From UBA4742 sp002403895 (GTDB taxonomy: Bacteria; Actinomycetota; Acidimicrobiia; Acidimicrobiales; Acidimicrobilacustridaceae): DNA of 25,232 nucleotides. Below, one piece after another: positions 1 to 7,745 of the stretch (position 1 is the stretch's first letter; every line of letters begins with the position of its first letter). A model generated the notes under the pieces. The model saw only the letters and a program-made list of their open reading frames with translations. It had not been told where the DNA came from and ran no database searches. The translations under genes were made by a program, and so were the position numbers. Location of the stretch: NCBI GenBank assembly GCA_036823295.1, contig DAISGD010000049.1, forward strand, positions 1-25,232, written 5' to 3'.

Positions 1-75
1 TGGCGCCCTCGGCAGGACTCGAACCTGCGCCACCGCCTCCGGAGGGCGGTGCTCTATCCGCTGAGCTACGAGGGC
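1..75 (-). tRNA. tRNA-Arg (anticodon CCG)
   Basis: Read on the minus strand this is a complete cloverleaf. The 7-bp acceptor stem pairs GCCCTCG with CGAGGGC. The D stem is GCTC/GAGC. The anticodon stem CCGCC/GGCGG closes a loop CTCCGGA, giving anticodon CCG, which reads the Arg codon CGG. The T arm carries GCAGG, TTCGAAT, CCTGC. The discriminator base is G, and the 3' CCA (positions 3-1) is encoded in the DNA, so CCA addition is not needed to make the end. It is transcribed away from argS. CGG is a common codon in GC-rich genomes, so this should be a well-used tRNA. Confidence 0.96.
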
Positions 76-144
76 AAGGGGGACGAGCGTAGCGCGCCAG
101 CTCGACGCCCTGATACTGCGGCGGGGGCGATCGATGGAGGCGGG

Positions 145-150
145 TAGGAT
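145..150 (+). promoter_or_regulatory. Putative -10 box of argS-lysA
   Basis: TAGGAT fits the actinobacterial TANNNT -10 pattern and lies 51 nt upstream of the argS start, in the only gap between the tRNA gene and argS. No convincing -35 box is visible. The argS ribosome-binding site is the GGAGGA at 189-194. Confidence 0.35.
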
Positions 151-200
151 CGCCAGCCTGCCGATGTCCCGCACGCCCAGTCCCTCCCGGAGGAACCTCG

Positions 201-1808
201 TTGATCCGCGACCAGCTTGCTGACGCGCTGCGCACCGCCCTGGTTACGCTCGAGGTCGAGCCTCTGCCCGAGGTGATCCAGCTCGAGCGCCCGGCGAGGC
301 GCGAGCACGGCGACTGGTCGTCCAACGTTGCCCTGGCCACGGCCAAGAAGGCCGGTCGCAACCCCTGGGAGCTGGCCGGTCAGCTGGTCGAGACCTTGCT
401 GGCCTCGCCTCCTCCCCACGTGGTGGGCGTCGAGATCGCCGGGCCGGGGTTCATCAACTTCCGCTTGGCCGACAGCTGGCTGCACGACGTGCTGGCCGAG
501 GTCGTGGAGGCCGGTCGTCAGCGCTACGCCCGTCTCGACCTGGGCTCCGGCACCAAGGTCCTCGTCGAGTTCGTGAGCGTCAACCCGACCGGGCCGCTGC
601 ACGCCGGCCACGGGCGCGGTGCCGCCTACGGCGACTCGCTGGCCCGGGTGTTGGCCCGTGTCGGCTACGACGTCGAGCGCGAGAACTATCTGAACGACCG
701 TGGCACCCAGATGGCGCTGTTCGCCGCGTCGCTGGCGGCCCGCCAAGCCGGCGAGCCGGTGCCCGAGGGCGGGTACCAGGGCGAGTACATCATCGAATGG
801 GCCAAGGAGATCCCCGCCGGCGCCGACGTGGCTGCGTGGGGGGAGCAGCGCGCTATCGAGGACCACCGCGAGACTCTCGCCCGCATGCACGTGGAGTTCG
901 ACACGTGGTTCAGCGAGACCTCACTGGTCGACTCCGGCGCCATCGACGTCACCTTCGAAGATCTGCGTTCGCACGGCGTGGTCTACGACCTCGACGGCGC
1001 GGTGTGGTTGCGCAGCACCGACTTCGGTGACGACAAGGACCGGGTGCTCGTGCGCAGCGACGGCGAGCCCACCTATCTGCTGCCCGACATCGCCTACCAC
1101 CGCGACAAGTTCGCTCGCGGTTTCGACCGGCTCATCAACGTGTGGGGCGCCGACCACCACGGCTATGTGGCCCGCATGAAGGCCGCCATGCAGGCCCTGG
1201 GCCATGACCCCGACGAGCTCGAAGTGGCCATCGTGCAGCTCGTGCAGCTGATGAAGGGTGGTGACCCGGTCAAGTTGTCCAAGCGCACCGGTGACATCAT
1301 CGAGTTGCGCGATGTGCTCGACGAGGTCGGCCCCGATGCGGCCCGGCTCACCTACCTGTTGCAATCGATCGACAGCCCCCAGACCTTCGATATCGACGTG
1401 GTGAAGAGCGAGGGCAACGACAACCCCGTGTACTACGTGCAAATGGCGTTCGCCCGCATCCGTTCGATCACCCGGGTGGCGGCCGAACGGGGTGTCGAAC
1501 GGGGGGAATTCGCCGAGGTCGACCGCTCGTTGTTGGCTCACGGGCGCGAGCTCGACGTCTTGCGCCAGCTGTCGGTGCTGCCCGAGGTGCTGGCCGCGGC
1601 GGCCAACGATCGCGCTCCCCATCGCATCACGACCTGGGTACGTGAGCTCGCCGGGGCGGTGCACGGCTTCTACCACGACTGTTACGTGCTGGGTGAGGGC
1701 ATAAGCCCGGAGCTGACCCAGGCCCGATTGTGGTTGGTCGACGGCGCCGAGACGGGCCTGGCCATCGGGCTCGACCTGCTCGGGGTGAGCGCGCCCGAGT
1801 CGATGTGA
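201..1808 (+). CDS. argS: Arginyl-tRNA synthetase
   Basis: Cytoplasmic class Ia enzyme that charges tRNA-Arg with arginine. The 535-aa product is of usual family length. The N-terminal tRNA-recognition region covers roughly residues 1-105. The catalytic HIGH-type motif is HAGH at 134-137, inside the ArgRS-typical VNPTGPLHAGH. The KMSKS-type motif is KLSKR at 358-362. The C-terminal anticodon-binding helical domain contains the usual NPVYYVQMAFARI sequence. The start is TTG, chosen because GGAGGA (189-194) sits 6 nt upstream and the protein then begins IRDQLADAL as in homologues. lysA starts one base after the stop, so the two are almost certainly cotranscribed, as in mycobacteria. A tRNA-Arg gene lies divergently just upstream. 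Confidence 0.97.
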   Translation: MIRDQLADALRTALVTLEVEPLPEVIQLERPARREHGDWSSNVALATAKKAGRNPWELAGQLVETLLASPPPHVVGVEIAGPGFINFRLADSWLHDVLAEVVEAGRQRYARLDLGSGTKVLVEFVSVNPTGPLHAGHGRGAAYGDSLARVLARVGYDVERENYLNDRGTQMALFAASLAARQAGEPVPEGGYQGEYIIEWAKEIPAGADVAAWGEQRAIEDHRETLARMHVEFDTWFSETSLVDSGAIDVTFEDLRSHGVVYDLDGAVWLRSTDFGDDKDRVLVRSDGEPTYLLPDIAYHRDKFARGFDRLINVWGADHHGYVARMKAAMQALGHDPDELEVAIVQLVQLMKGGDPVKLSKRTGDIIELRDVLDEVGPDAARLTYLLQSIDSPQTFDIDVVKSEGNDNPVYYVQMAFARIRSITRVAAERGVERGEFAEVDRSLLAHGRELDVLRQLSVLPEVLAAAANDRAPHRITTWVRELAGAVHGFYHDCYVLGEGISPELTQARLWLVDGAETGLAIGLDLLGVSAPESM

Positions 1809-1809
1809 C

Positions 1810-3081
1810 GTGAACCCGATCCCGCCGTACCTCCTCCCGGACACGTCCGAGGTCGGCCCCGAGGGGCAACTGCTCATCGGGGGATGCGACACGTTGTCCC
1901 TGGCCGCGGAGTTCGGCACGCCGTTGTTCGTCTACGACGAGGTCCATCTGCGGTCGCGCTGTCGCGAGGCGGTCGACGCCTTCGGGCCGGGCGTGAACTA
2001 TGCCACCAAGGCCTTCTTGTGTCGGGCGATGGCCCGCCTGGCCGTCGAGGAGGGGATGAACCTCGACGTCTCCACCGGGGGCGAGTACCACGTCGCTCGT
2101 TCGGCCGGCGTGCCCCCCGATCGCCTCGTCCTCCATGGGAACAACAAGTCGCTCGACGAGCTTCGCTTGGCGATGGCCGACGGGGTGGGGCGCATCGTGG
2201 TCGACTCCTTCGACGAGATCGATCGCATCGAGGCCCTGGTGGCCGATGGCCTCCCGGTGCCCAGCGTGTTGGTGCGGATCACCCCGGGGGTCGAGGCCCA
2301 CACCCACGAGTTCGTGCAGACGGGCCAGGACGACTCCAAGTTCGGCTTCGGGGTGGCTTCGGGCGCGGCAGCCGAGGCGCTCGAGCGATTGTCGTCGTCT
2401 CCTACCGTCGAGTTGGTGGGCATGCACGCCCACGTGGGGAGCCAGGTTTTCGAGGCCCGGTTCTTCGAACTGGCCGTCGAGGTGCTGGCCCAGTTCTTCG
2501 CCGACTACGAGCTGCCGGAGCTTTCGGTGGGGGGCGGGCTCGGCGTGGCCTACATGGACGGGGAGGAAGCCCCGACCATCGAGCAGTGGGGAGCCAGCAT
2601 CCGCAGGGCCTGTGCGGCGGCGGGGGTCAGGGCCTGGGTCACGGCCGAGCCGGGCCGGTCGATCGTGGCCGCCGCCGGGGTGACGCTCTACACGGTGGGC
2701 ACGGTGAAGGAGCTGCCCGGCATCCGGACGTATGTGTCGGTGGACGGGGGCATGAGCGACAACCCCCGGCCGGTGCTCTACGACAGTGGCTACGAGACAT
2801 TCATGCCGCGGGCCGTGGTGGCCGATCGGGACCGAGTGGTCCGCGTAGTGGGCAAGCATTGCGAATCCGGCGACCTGCTGGTGCGGGAGGGTTACGTGCC
2901 GTCGGACCTGGTGGTGGGCGACATCCTGTGCACCCCGGTCACCGGCGCCTACGGCCATTCCATGGGCTCGAACTACAACAAGATCCTGCGGCCGGCGGTG
3001 GTGTTCGTTCGCGACGGTGAGGCCCGCCTGGTCGTGCGCCGCGAAACGTTCGACGATCTGCTCGCCACCGACCTCGACTGA
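1810..3081 (+). CDS. lysA: Diaminopimelate decarboxylase
   Basis: PLP enzyme that decarboxylates meso-diaminopimelate to L-lysine, the last step of lysine synthesis. The 423-aa protein has the fold-type III alanine-racemase-like barrel followed by a beta domain. The PLP lysine is K67 in NYATKAF. Further family motifs are HVGSQV, the phosphate-binding GGGLGVAY, EPGRSIV, the HCESGDLL segment with the catalytic cysteine, and GAYGHSMGSNYN near the C-terminus. The start is GTG, one base after the argS stop, so translation is probably coupled to argS. Meso-DAP is also a peptidoglycan precursor, so this enzyme sits at the branch between cell wall and lysine. The argS-lysA pair is the conserved actinobacterial arrangement. 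Confidence 0.96.
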   Translation: MNPIPPYLLPDTSEVGPEGQLLIGGCDTLSLAAEFGTPLFVYDEVHLRSRCREAVDAFGPGVNYATKAFLCRAMARLAVEEGMNLDVSTGGEYHVARSAGVPPDRLVLHGNNKSLDELRLAMADGVGRIVVDSFDEIDRIEALVADGLPVPSVLVRITPGVEAHTHEFVQTGQDDSKFGFGVASGAAAEALERLSSSPTVELVGMHAHVGSQVFEARFFELAVEVLAQFFADYELPELSVGGGLGVAYMDGEEAPTIEQWGASIRRACAAAGVRAWVTAEPGRSIVAAAGVTLYTVGTVKELPGIRTYVSVDGGMSDNPRPVLYDSGYETFMPRAVVADRDRVVRVVGKHCESGDLLVREGYVPSDLVVGDILCTPVTGAYGHSMGSNYNKILRPAVVFVRDGEARLVVRRETFDDLLATDLD

Positions 3082-3093
3082 CCCTCCGCCGCC

Positions 3094-3099
3094 TAGGGT
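3094..3099 (+). promoter_or_regulatory. Putative -10 box of the beta-galactosidase gene
   Basis: TAGGGT (TANNNT pattern) lies in the 53-nt gap after lysA, 35 nt before the GTG start. A purine-rich ribosome-binding site, GAGGGGGAG, is at 3124-3132. This would let the sugar gene be expressed separately from argS-lysA. No -35 box is evident. Confidence 0.3.
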
Positions 3100-3134
3100 C
3101 GCTTTCCACGCGCCGGCAGGACCGAGGGGGAGAC

Positions 3135-6100
3135 GTGACCGACATCGAGATCATGGGCGGGCGCAGCTGGCTGGAACCGGCCATCACCGAAGTGAACCGG
3201 CTGACCATGCACAGCCCCCTCGTCCCGTTCCCGGATATGGCCTCCGCCCGCGCCGGTGAGTGCACCGTGGCCGGCGACGGACGGGAGCGCTCGCCCTGGT
3301 TTCGGAGCCTGGACGGAACGTGGCGGTTCCGCTACCTCGACCGTCCCGAGGACACGCCCGCCGACTTCGCCGATCCTGGCCTGGACGACGGCGACGCCAG
3401 CGACTGGTCGCCCATCGCCGTGCCCGGGAACTGGACCATGCAGGGGTGGGGCCATCCCCACTACACGAACGTGGTCATGCCCTTCCCCGGCCGGTGGCCC
3501 AAGGTGCCCGACGCCAACCCCACCGGGCTCTACCGCACCACATTCCGCCTGCCGGCCGCGTGGAAGGGTCGACGGGTGGTGCTCCACATCGGTGGGGCGG
3601 AAAGTGTGCTCTACGTCTGGATCAACGGCGTGGCGGTGGGCATGGGCAAGGACAGCCGGCTCCCCTCCGAGTTCGACCTCACCCCGCACCTGCGGCGCGG
3701 CGTGAACACCGTGGCCGCCGCCGTGGTGAAGTGGAGCGACGCGTCCCACATCGAGGACCAGGACCAGTGGTGGATGGGAGGTATCCATCGCAGCGCCTAC
3801 CTGGTCAGCACCGAGCCCACCCATCTGGCCGACTTGCACGTGACCGCCGGCCTGGCCTCGGGACCGGGCCACGGCGGCTCCACCACCGGCACCCTGGCGG
3901 TGACGACCACGGTGGCGTTCACTGCCAAGGTCGAGCCCGGGTGGCAGATCGAGCACCACGTCGAGACGTTGGCGGGCAAGCCGATGGCGGGTACTCGGAG
4001 CGGTGGTGAGGTGCCCACCGACCTTCGGCCCTACGTGTTCGATGGCCACGTCGTGCGCACCAACGTGTCGGTGTCTGAAGTCCGCTCGTGGTCGGCGGAG
4101 AACCCTTGTCTCTACCGGCTCATCGTTTCGCTACGGGCCCCTGACGGGAGCGTGCGCGAGGTCGTCAGCCAAAGGGTGGGCTTCCGCACCGTCGAGGTCC
4201 GCGACCGGCAACTGTTGATCAACGACCGACCGGTGCAGATCAACGGGGTCAACCGTCACGATCACCATCCCCGCACCGGCAAGACCGTCACGCTGGCCGA
4301 CATGCGTGACGACCTCGTCACCATGAAGCGGCACAACATCAACGCCGTGCGCTGCTCGCACTACCCCAACGACCACCGCTTCTACGACCTGTGCGACGAG
4401 CTCGGCCTCTACGTGATCGATGAGGCCGACATCGAATCGCACGCCTGGATCATGGCCCTGGCCCACGACCCGAAGTACCTGGGCGCGTTCGTCGAGCGTG
4501 GGGCCCGCATGGTCCTGCGGGACAAGAACCACGCGTCGATCATCGCCTGGTCGCTGGGCAACGAGAGCGGGTACGGGGCGGCCCACGATGCCATGGCCGG
4601 CTGGATTCGCCGGGTCGATCCCAGCCGGCCCCTCCACTACGAGGGCGCCGTCATGTGGGACCTGGACGCCGCCGCGCCCTGCACCGACCTGGTCTGTCCC
4701 ATGTACGCCTCGATCGACGACATCGTGGCGTGGTCGCGGCGGGCGCTCGATACGCAGCGGCCACTCATCCTGTGCGAGTACTCCCATGCCATGGGCAACA
4801 GCAACGGCAGCCTGGCTGACTACGTCGAGGCGTTCGAGACCCACGACGGCCTGCAGGGTGGATTCATCTGGGAGTGGAAGGACCACGGCCTCGTTCACCA
4901 CAAGCCCGACGGCACCGAGTTCTGGGCCTACGGCGGTCAGTTCGGGGACGTCCCGAATGACGGCAACTTCGTAGCGGACGGTCTGGTGTGGCCCGACGGC
5001 ACACCCCATCCCGGCATGGCCGAGGTCCACCACCTGTTCCGGCCGGTGGCGGTCACCGCCAGCGCCGTCGATCTGCGCCACGGCCGAGTGCGCATCCGCA
5101 ACAAGCGCTGGTTCACGGATCTCTCCGACCTGAGAGCCCGGTGGGAACTGACGGTGGACGGGCGGCGGGTGCAGCGCGGCCGCCTTCCCTTGCCCCCGAT
5201 CGCGGTCGGTGCCGAGGCGACGATCGACGTACCGATGACGCTGCCGGTCGTGCAACCGGGCCAGGAAGGCCACCTCACCGTGTGGTTCGAGACGGCGCGT
5301 GCGACCGCGTGGGCGGCGCGGGGTCATACCGTGGCCCGCGAGCAGATCTCGGTTCCGCTGGCCTCGGCGCGGCTCGCCGGGTCGGGCCGGCCGGCGGTCG
5401 GGTCCGTCGAGCGGAGCCGGATCGGCACTGGCAGCCACGTCGTCACCGTCGGACCGATGGCGCTGGAGGTGGATCCGGCCCGCGGGCTGGTCGAGGCCAT
5501 TCGCTGGGGCGATCGCGCGCTCTTGGCCGCGCCGCCCCAACTCGAGGTGTGGCGGGCCCCGATCGACAATGACGGCTTCAAGCTCATGCACTGGATCGAG
5601 CCGCGGGTGCTCGACCGGTGGCGGGCCTGGGGCCTCGACGCGCTGACCCGTTCGAGCGGGGGAGCGAAGGTCTCGTCGCCCGCCGATGGCTCGGTGCGGA
5701 TCGTCGCCACCCACGAGCTGTGGGGCGCTGATCCCGAGATCGTGATCACCCACCGCCAGACCGTGACGGTGCGGTCCGACGCCGAGGTGCGCTTCGATGA
5801 GATGGTCACCGTGCCCGCCGCGCTCGACGACCTCCCCCGCGTCGGCATCGGCCTCGAGCTGGCTCCCGGCTTCGAGCGGCTCGAATGGCTGGGCCTCGGC
5901 CCGGTCGAGAACTACGTGGACCGTCGGGCCAACTCGATCGTGGGCCGCTGGTCGAGCACGGTGGCCGAGCAGTACGTTCCTTACCTCGTACCCCAGGAGC
6001 ACGGCGGCCACACCGGCACTCGGTGGCTCGCGCTCGAGGACGACGACCGGGTGGGAGTGCTGATGCAGGGCATTGGCACTGAAGACCTGCAGTTCTCGGC

Positions 6101-6335
6101 CAGCCACTACCGGGCCGAGGACCTCTACCGGGCGGCCGACGTGACGGAGCTGACCCCCCGGGCCGAGACGATCGTCCACCTCGATGTCGCCCACCGGGGC
6201 CTGGGCACCGGAAGTTGTGGACCCGACACGTTGCCCCGCTATCGGGTCGGCCCGGGCCGGTACCGCTGGTCGTGGCGGCTGATGCCCTACCGCACCGGCA
6301 GCGAGGACCCGGCCCGCATCGCCCGCCAAATCTGA
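3135..6335 (+). CDS. lacZ: Beta-galactosidase, GH2 (LacZ-type)
   Basis: Large glycoside hydrolase family 2 enzyme that hydrolyses terminal beta-D-galactosides such as lactose. The 1066 aa are close to E. coli LacZ in length. Domain order by eye: N-terminal sugar-binding jelly roll (about 50-230, with VPGNWTMQGWGHPHYTN), Ig-like domain (about 235-345), TIM barrel (about 350-640), second Ig-like domain, and C-terminal small-chain domain (about 770-1060, with WLGLGPVENYVDR). The acid/base is E477 in SLGNESGYG and the nucleophile is E548 in ILCEYSHAMGNS, so the enzyme should be active. There is no signal peptide, so it acts in the cytoplasm. The GTG start follows GAGGGGGAG. It interrupts the usual lysA-hom adjacency, and no sugar transporter or regulator is next to it. 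Natural substrate specificity cannot be read from sequence. Confidence 0.95.
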   Translation: MTDIEIMGGRSWLEPAITEVNRLTMHSPLVPFPDMASARAGECTVAGDGRERSPWFRSLDGTWRFRYLDRPEDTPADFADPGLDDGDASDWSPIAVPGNWTMQGWGHPHYTNVVMPFPGRWPKVPDANPTGLYRTTFRLPAAWKGRRVVLHIGGAESVLYVWINGVAVGMGKDSRLPSEFDLTPHLRRGVNTVAAAVVKWSDASHIEDQDQWWMGGIHRSAYLVSTEPTHLADLHVTAGLASGPGHGGSTTGTLAVTTTVAFTAKVEPGWQIEHHVETLAGKPMAGTRSGGEVPTDLRPYVFDGHVVRTNVSVSEVRSWSAENPCLYRLIVSLRAPDGSVREVVSQRVGFRTVEVRDRQLLINDRPVQINGVNRHDHHPRTGKTVTLADMRDDLVTMKRHNINAVRCSHYPNDHRFYDLCDELGLYVIDEADIESHAWIMALAHDPKYLGAFVERGARMVLRDKNHASIIAWSLGNESGYGAAHDAMAGWIRRVDPSRPLHYEGAVMWDLDAAAPCTDLVCPMYASIDDIVAWSRRALDTQRPLILCEYSHAMGNSNGSLADYVEAFETHDGLQGGFIWEWKDHGLVHHKPDGTEFWAYGGQFGDVPNDGNFVADGLVWPDGTPHPGMAEVHHLFRPVAVTASAVDLRHGRVRIRNKRWFTDLSDLRARWELTVDGRRVQRGRLPLPPIAVGAEATIDVPMTLPVVQPGQEGHLTVWFETARATAWAARGHTVAREQISVPLASARLAGSGRPAVGSVERSRIGTGSHVVTVGPMALEVDPARGLVEAIRWGDRALLAAPPQLEVWRAPIDNDGFKLMHWIEPRVLDRWRAWGLDALTRSSGGAKVSSPADGSVRIVATHELWGADPEIVITHRQTVTVRSDAEVRFDEMVTVPAALDDLPRVGIGLELAPGFERLEWLGLGPVENYVDRRANSIVGRWSSTVAEQYVPYLVPQEHGGHTGTRWLALEDDDRVGVLMQGIGTEDLQFSASHYRAEDLYRAADVTELTPRAETIVHLDVAHRGLGTGSCGPDTLPRYRVGPGRYRWSWRLMPYRTGSEDPARIARQI

Positions 6336-6376
6336 AGCGAAATCGACAAGGAAGGTGTATTCGGCTGCAAATTTCT
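6328..6376 (+). terminator. Possible bidirectional terminator hairpin between convergent genes
   Basis: This is an imperfect inverted repeat: AAATCTGAAGCGAAAT (6328-6343) against ATTCGGCTGCAAATTT at about 6361-6376. It straddles the beta-galactosidase stop codon and lies before the end of the convergent pseudokinase gene. The outer arms are AT-rich in an otherwise GC-rich region, so they can give A/U tracts on both strands. The pairing has mismatches and small bulges, so this is tentative. The left arm also resembles part of the palindrome at 7042-7094. Confidence 0.3.
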
Positions 6377-6395
6377 GGGGCAGAGGGTCGGGGGA

Positions 6396-7652
6396 TCAGT
6401 TGTCGGGGGCGGGTCGGATCTCGATCTCGTCACCGCCGGAGCGCCTCAGGACCTCGGCCAGCCCCCCAGTGGGGACCGTGCCGGGGTCGACCCTGCCGGT
6501 GAGCGGTTGACCCGGTTCGGCCCACCCGTCGAAGCGGATCAGCGCTCCTCGCTGGGGGTCGTAGAGGGCGGGGGTGTCCCGACCGTCTCCGTCCCAGTCG
6601 CCGAGTACGAGCTGATCCCCGGGATCGCCGAGGATGAAGCGACTGCGTGAGCCCGAGTCCTCCGGCCGGTCGGCCTCGGCCCGGTCCGGCCACCACACCA
6701 CGGTGACGGTGCACCCCGCGCCCGACGGATCGCCGGCCACGGCTACCGCCCCGGCGGGGATGGCCGGGTCAGCGCCCGGGCATGTCGCCTTGGCGGGTGG
6801 GCCCGGATCATCGACGGACGCGGTCGGCGACGTGGCCGGGTCCCGCGTGGTCGGCACCACCGTGGTGCGGGCGACCGTCACCGAGGGGTGGCCGGTGTCG
6901 CCGGTCAGCCACGCCGCCGCGATGGCGACCAGCACAACCAGCGCGCCCACCACGCTGACGCCGACGATTAACGGGCGACGATCGGGCGCGGCGGCGGCAG
7001 GGCGGGGGAGCAGGCGGGGTGGTGGCGCAGCATCCGAACCTCCGAAATCTGGAGCTGAATGCACCTCCTGGGTGCATTTCGCTCCAGAATTCGGCTGAAG
7101 GCCGGCCAGCAGCTGGTCGAGGGCGGCACGATCGTCCTCGGCGGTGGCGGGCTCGCCGGTGGGCGGCCCGAACCCGGTGAGCCAGAGTCCGTCGACGGAG
7201 ACCAAAAGGCTGCGGGCCGACAAGGCGCCGTGGACGAACCCCTGGCGATGTGTAGCCGCCAGCGTGTCGAGCAGGCGATCCCGCCACTGGGCGATCTGCT
7301 CGGCGGTCAGCGGACCACCCCGGGCGACCAGGTCGGCCACGGTGCCGTCCTCGGCGAGGGCGTACACCAGCGCCACCGGCGCACCCCCGGCTCCGGGCTC
7401 GATCCCGCCGTCGATGAACTCGACGAGCGGCACGATGCCGGGGTGGTCGAGCCGACGGAGGAGTCGGGCCTCCTCCCTGAGCTGGCCTTCGACCCGGGTC
7501 AGGTCGTCACCGCGGTGATGTGGTGCCGCCAGCTTGATGGCGACCTGCTGGCCACCGGGGAGACGTCGGGCTCGATAGACCACGGTGTCGGTCCCCTCGC
7601 CGATCTCTTCGTCAAGTACGTAATCTAAAACCAGTCGCATAACAGGAAACAT
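6396..7652 (-). CDS. Membrane-anchored serine/threonine pseudokinase with C-terminal D-W-D-G-D-G repeat domain
   Basis: The 418-aa protein starts with a Hanks-type kinase N-lobe: glycine loop IGEGTDTVVY (about 17-26), VAIK with K40, and helix-C glutamate E60/E61. The catalytic parts are lost. HRDLKPxN is replaced by HGALSARS (141-148), removing the catalytic Asp, Lys and Asn, and DFG is GFG (160-162). The activation segment and APE motif are missing; only a short D-D-x-A-A-L-D-Q-L-L stretch like helix F remains. A proline-rich linker and one membrane segment (about 228-249) follow. The probably extracellular C-terminus has GDWDGDGRDTPALYDP (351-366), like FG-GAP/VCBS-type calcium-binding repeats. 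It should bind a partner or ligand rather than phosphorylate. An in-frame palindrome encodes about residues 188-204. The start at 7652 has a weak AGG; M5 at 7640 is a possible alternative. Confidence 0.8.
   Translation of the reverse strand: MFPVMRLVLDYVLDEEIGEGTDTVVYRARRLPGGQQVAIKLAAPHHRGDDLTRVEGQLREEARLLRRLDHPGIVPLVEFIDGGIEPGAGGAPVALVYALAEDGTVADLVARGGPLTAEQIAQWRDRLLDTLAATHRQGFVHGALSARSLLVSVDGLWLTGFGPPTGEPATAEDDRAALDQLLAGLQPNSGAKCTQEVHSAPDFGGSDAAPPPRLLPRPAAAAPDRRPLIVGVSVVGALVVLVAIAAAWLTGDTGHPSVTVARTTVVPTTRDPATSPTASVDDPGPPAKATCPGADPAIPAGAVAVAGDPSGAGCTVTVVWWPDRAEADRPEDSGSRSRFILGDPGDQLVLGDWDGDGRDTPALYDPQRGALIRFDGWAEPGQPLTGRVDPGTVPTGGLAEVLRRSGGDEIEIRPAPDN
7042..7094. repeat. 53-bp palindromic element inside the pseudokinase reading frame
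   Basis: Two 24-nt arms, 7042-7065 and 7071-7094, are inverted copies matching at 21 of 24 positions, with a 5-nt spacer TCCTG. The element is less GC-rich than its surroundings. On the coding (minus) strand it encodes PNSGAKCTQEVHSAPDFG, and on the plus strand in the symmetrical frame it encodes the similar PKSGAECTSWVHFAPEFG. It sits exactly between the remnant kinase C-lobe and the proline-rich linker. It looks like an inserted palindromic repeat kept open in frame, comparable in principle to the Rickettsia palindromic elements. Only one clear copy is in this window. Confidence 0.7.
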
Positions 7653-7733
7653 ACTGAAACCTATTGAAAAAGGCTAGGCTGCAGGCGTTCCAACCGGGGT
7701 GATTTTCGTACCGGGCAGTCCCGCTACGGCCAC

Positions 7734-7739
7734 TAGCGT
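7734..7739 (+). promoter_or_regulatory. Putative -10 box of hom; leaderless start
   Basis: TAGCGT (TANNNT) is followed by exactly 6 nt and then the hom GTG at 7746. No Shine-Dalgarno sequence is present. This spacing would place the transcription start on the start codon, as in actinobacterial leaderless mRNAs. The same geometry recurs before prfA and, less perfectly, before the ApgM-like gene. Confidence 0.45.
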
Positions 7740-7745
7740 GGGTGC

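Noticed and set aside
4131..6329. A 732-codon open frame on the minus strand, antisense to the beta-galactosidase gene
   Set aside because: It is Pro/Gly/Arg/His-rich with no recognisable motif, while the plus strand carries both catalytic glutamates of GH2 in frame. Long antisense frames are expected in GC-rich genes.
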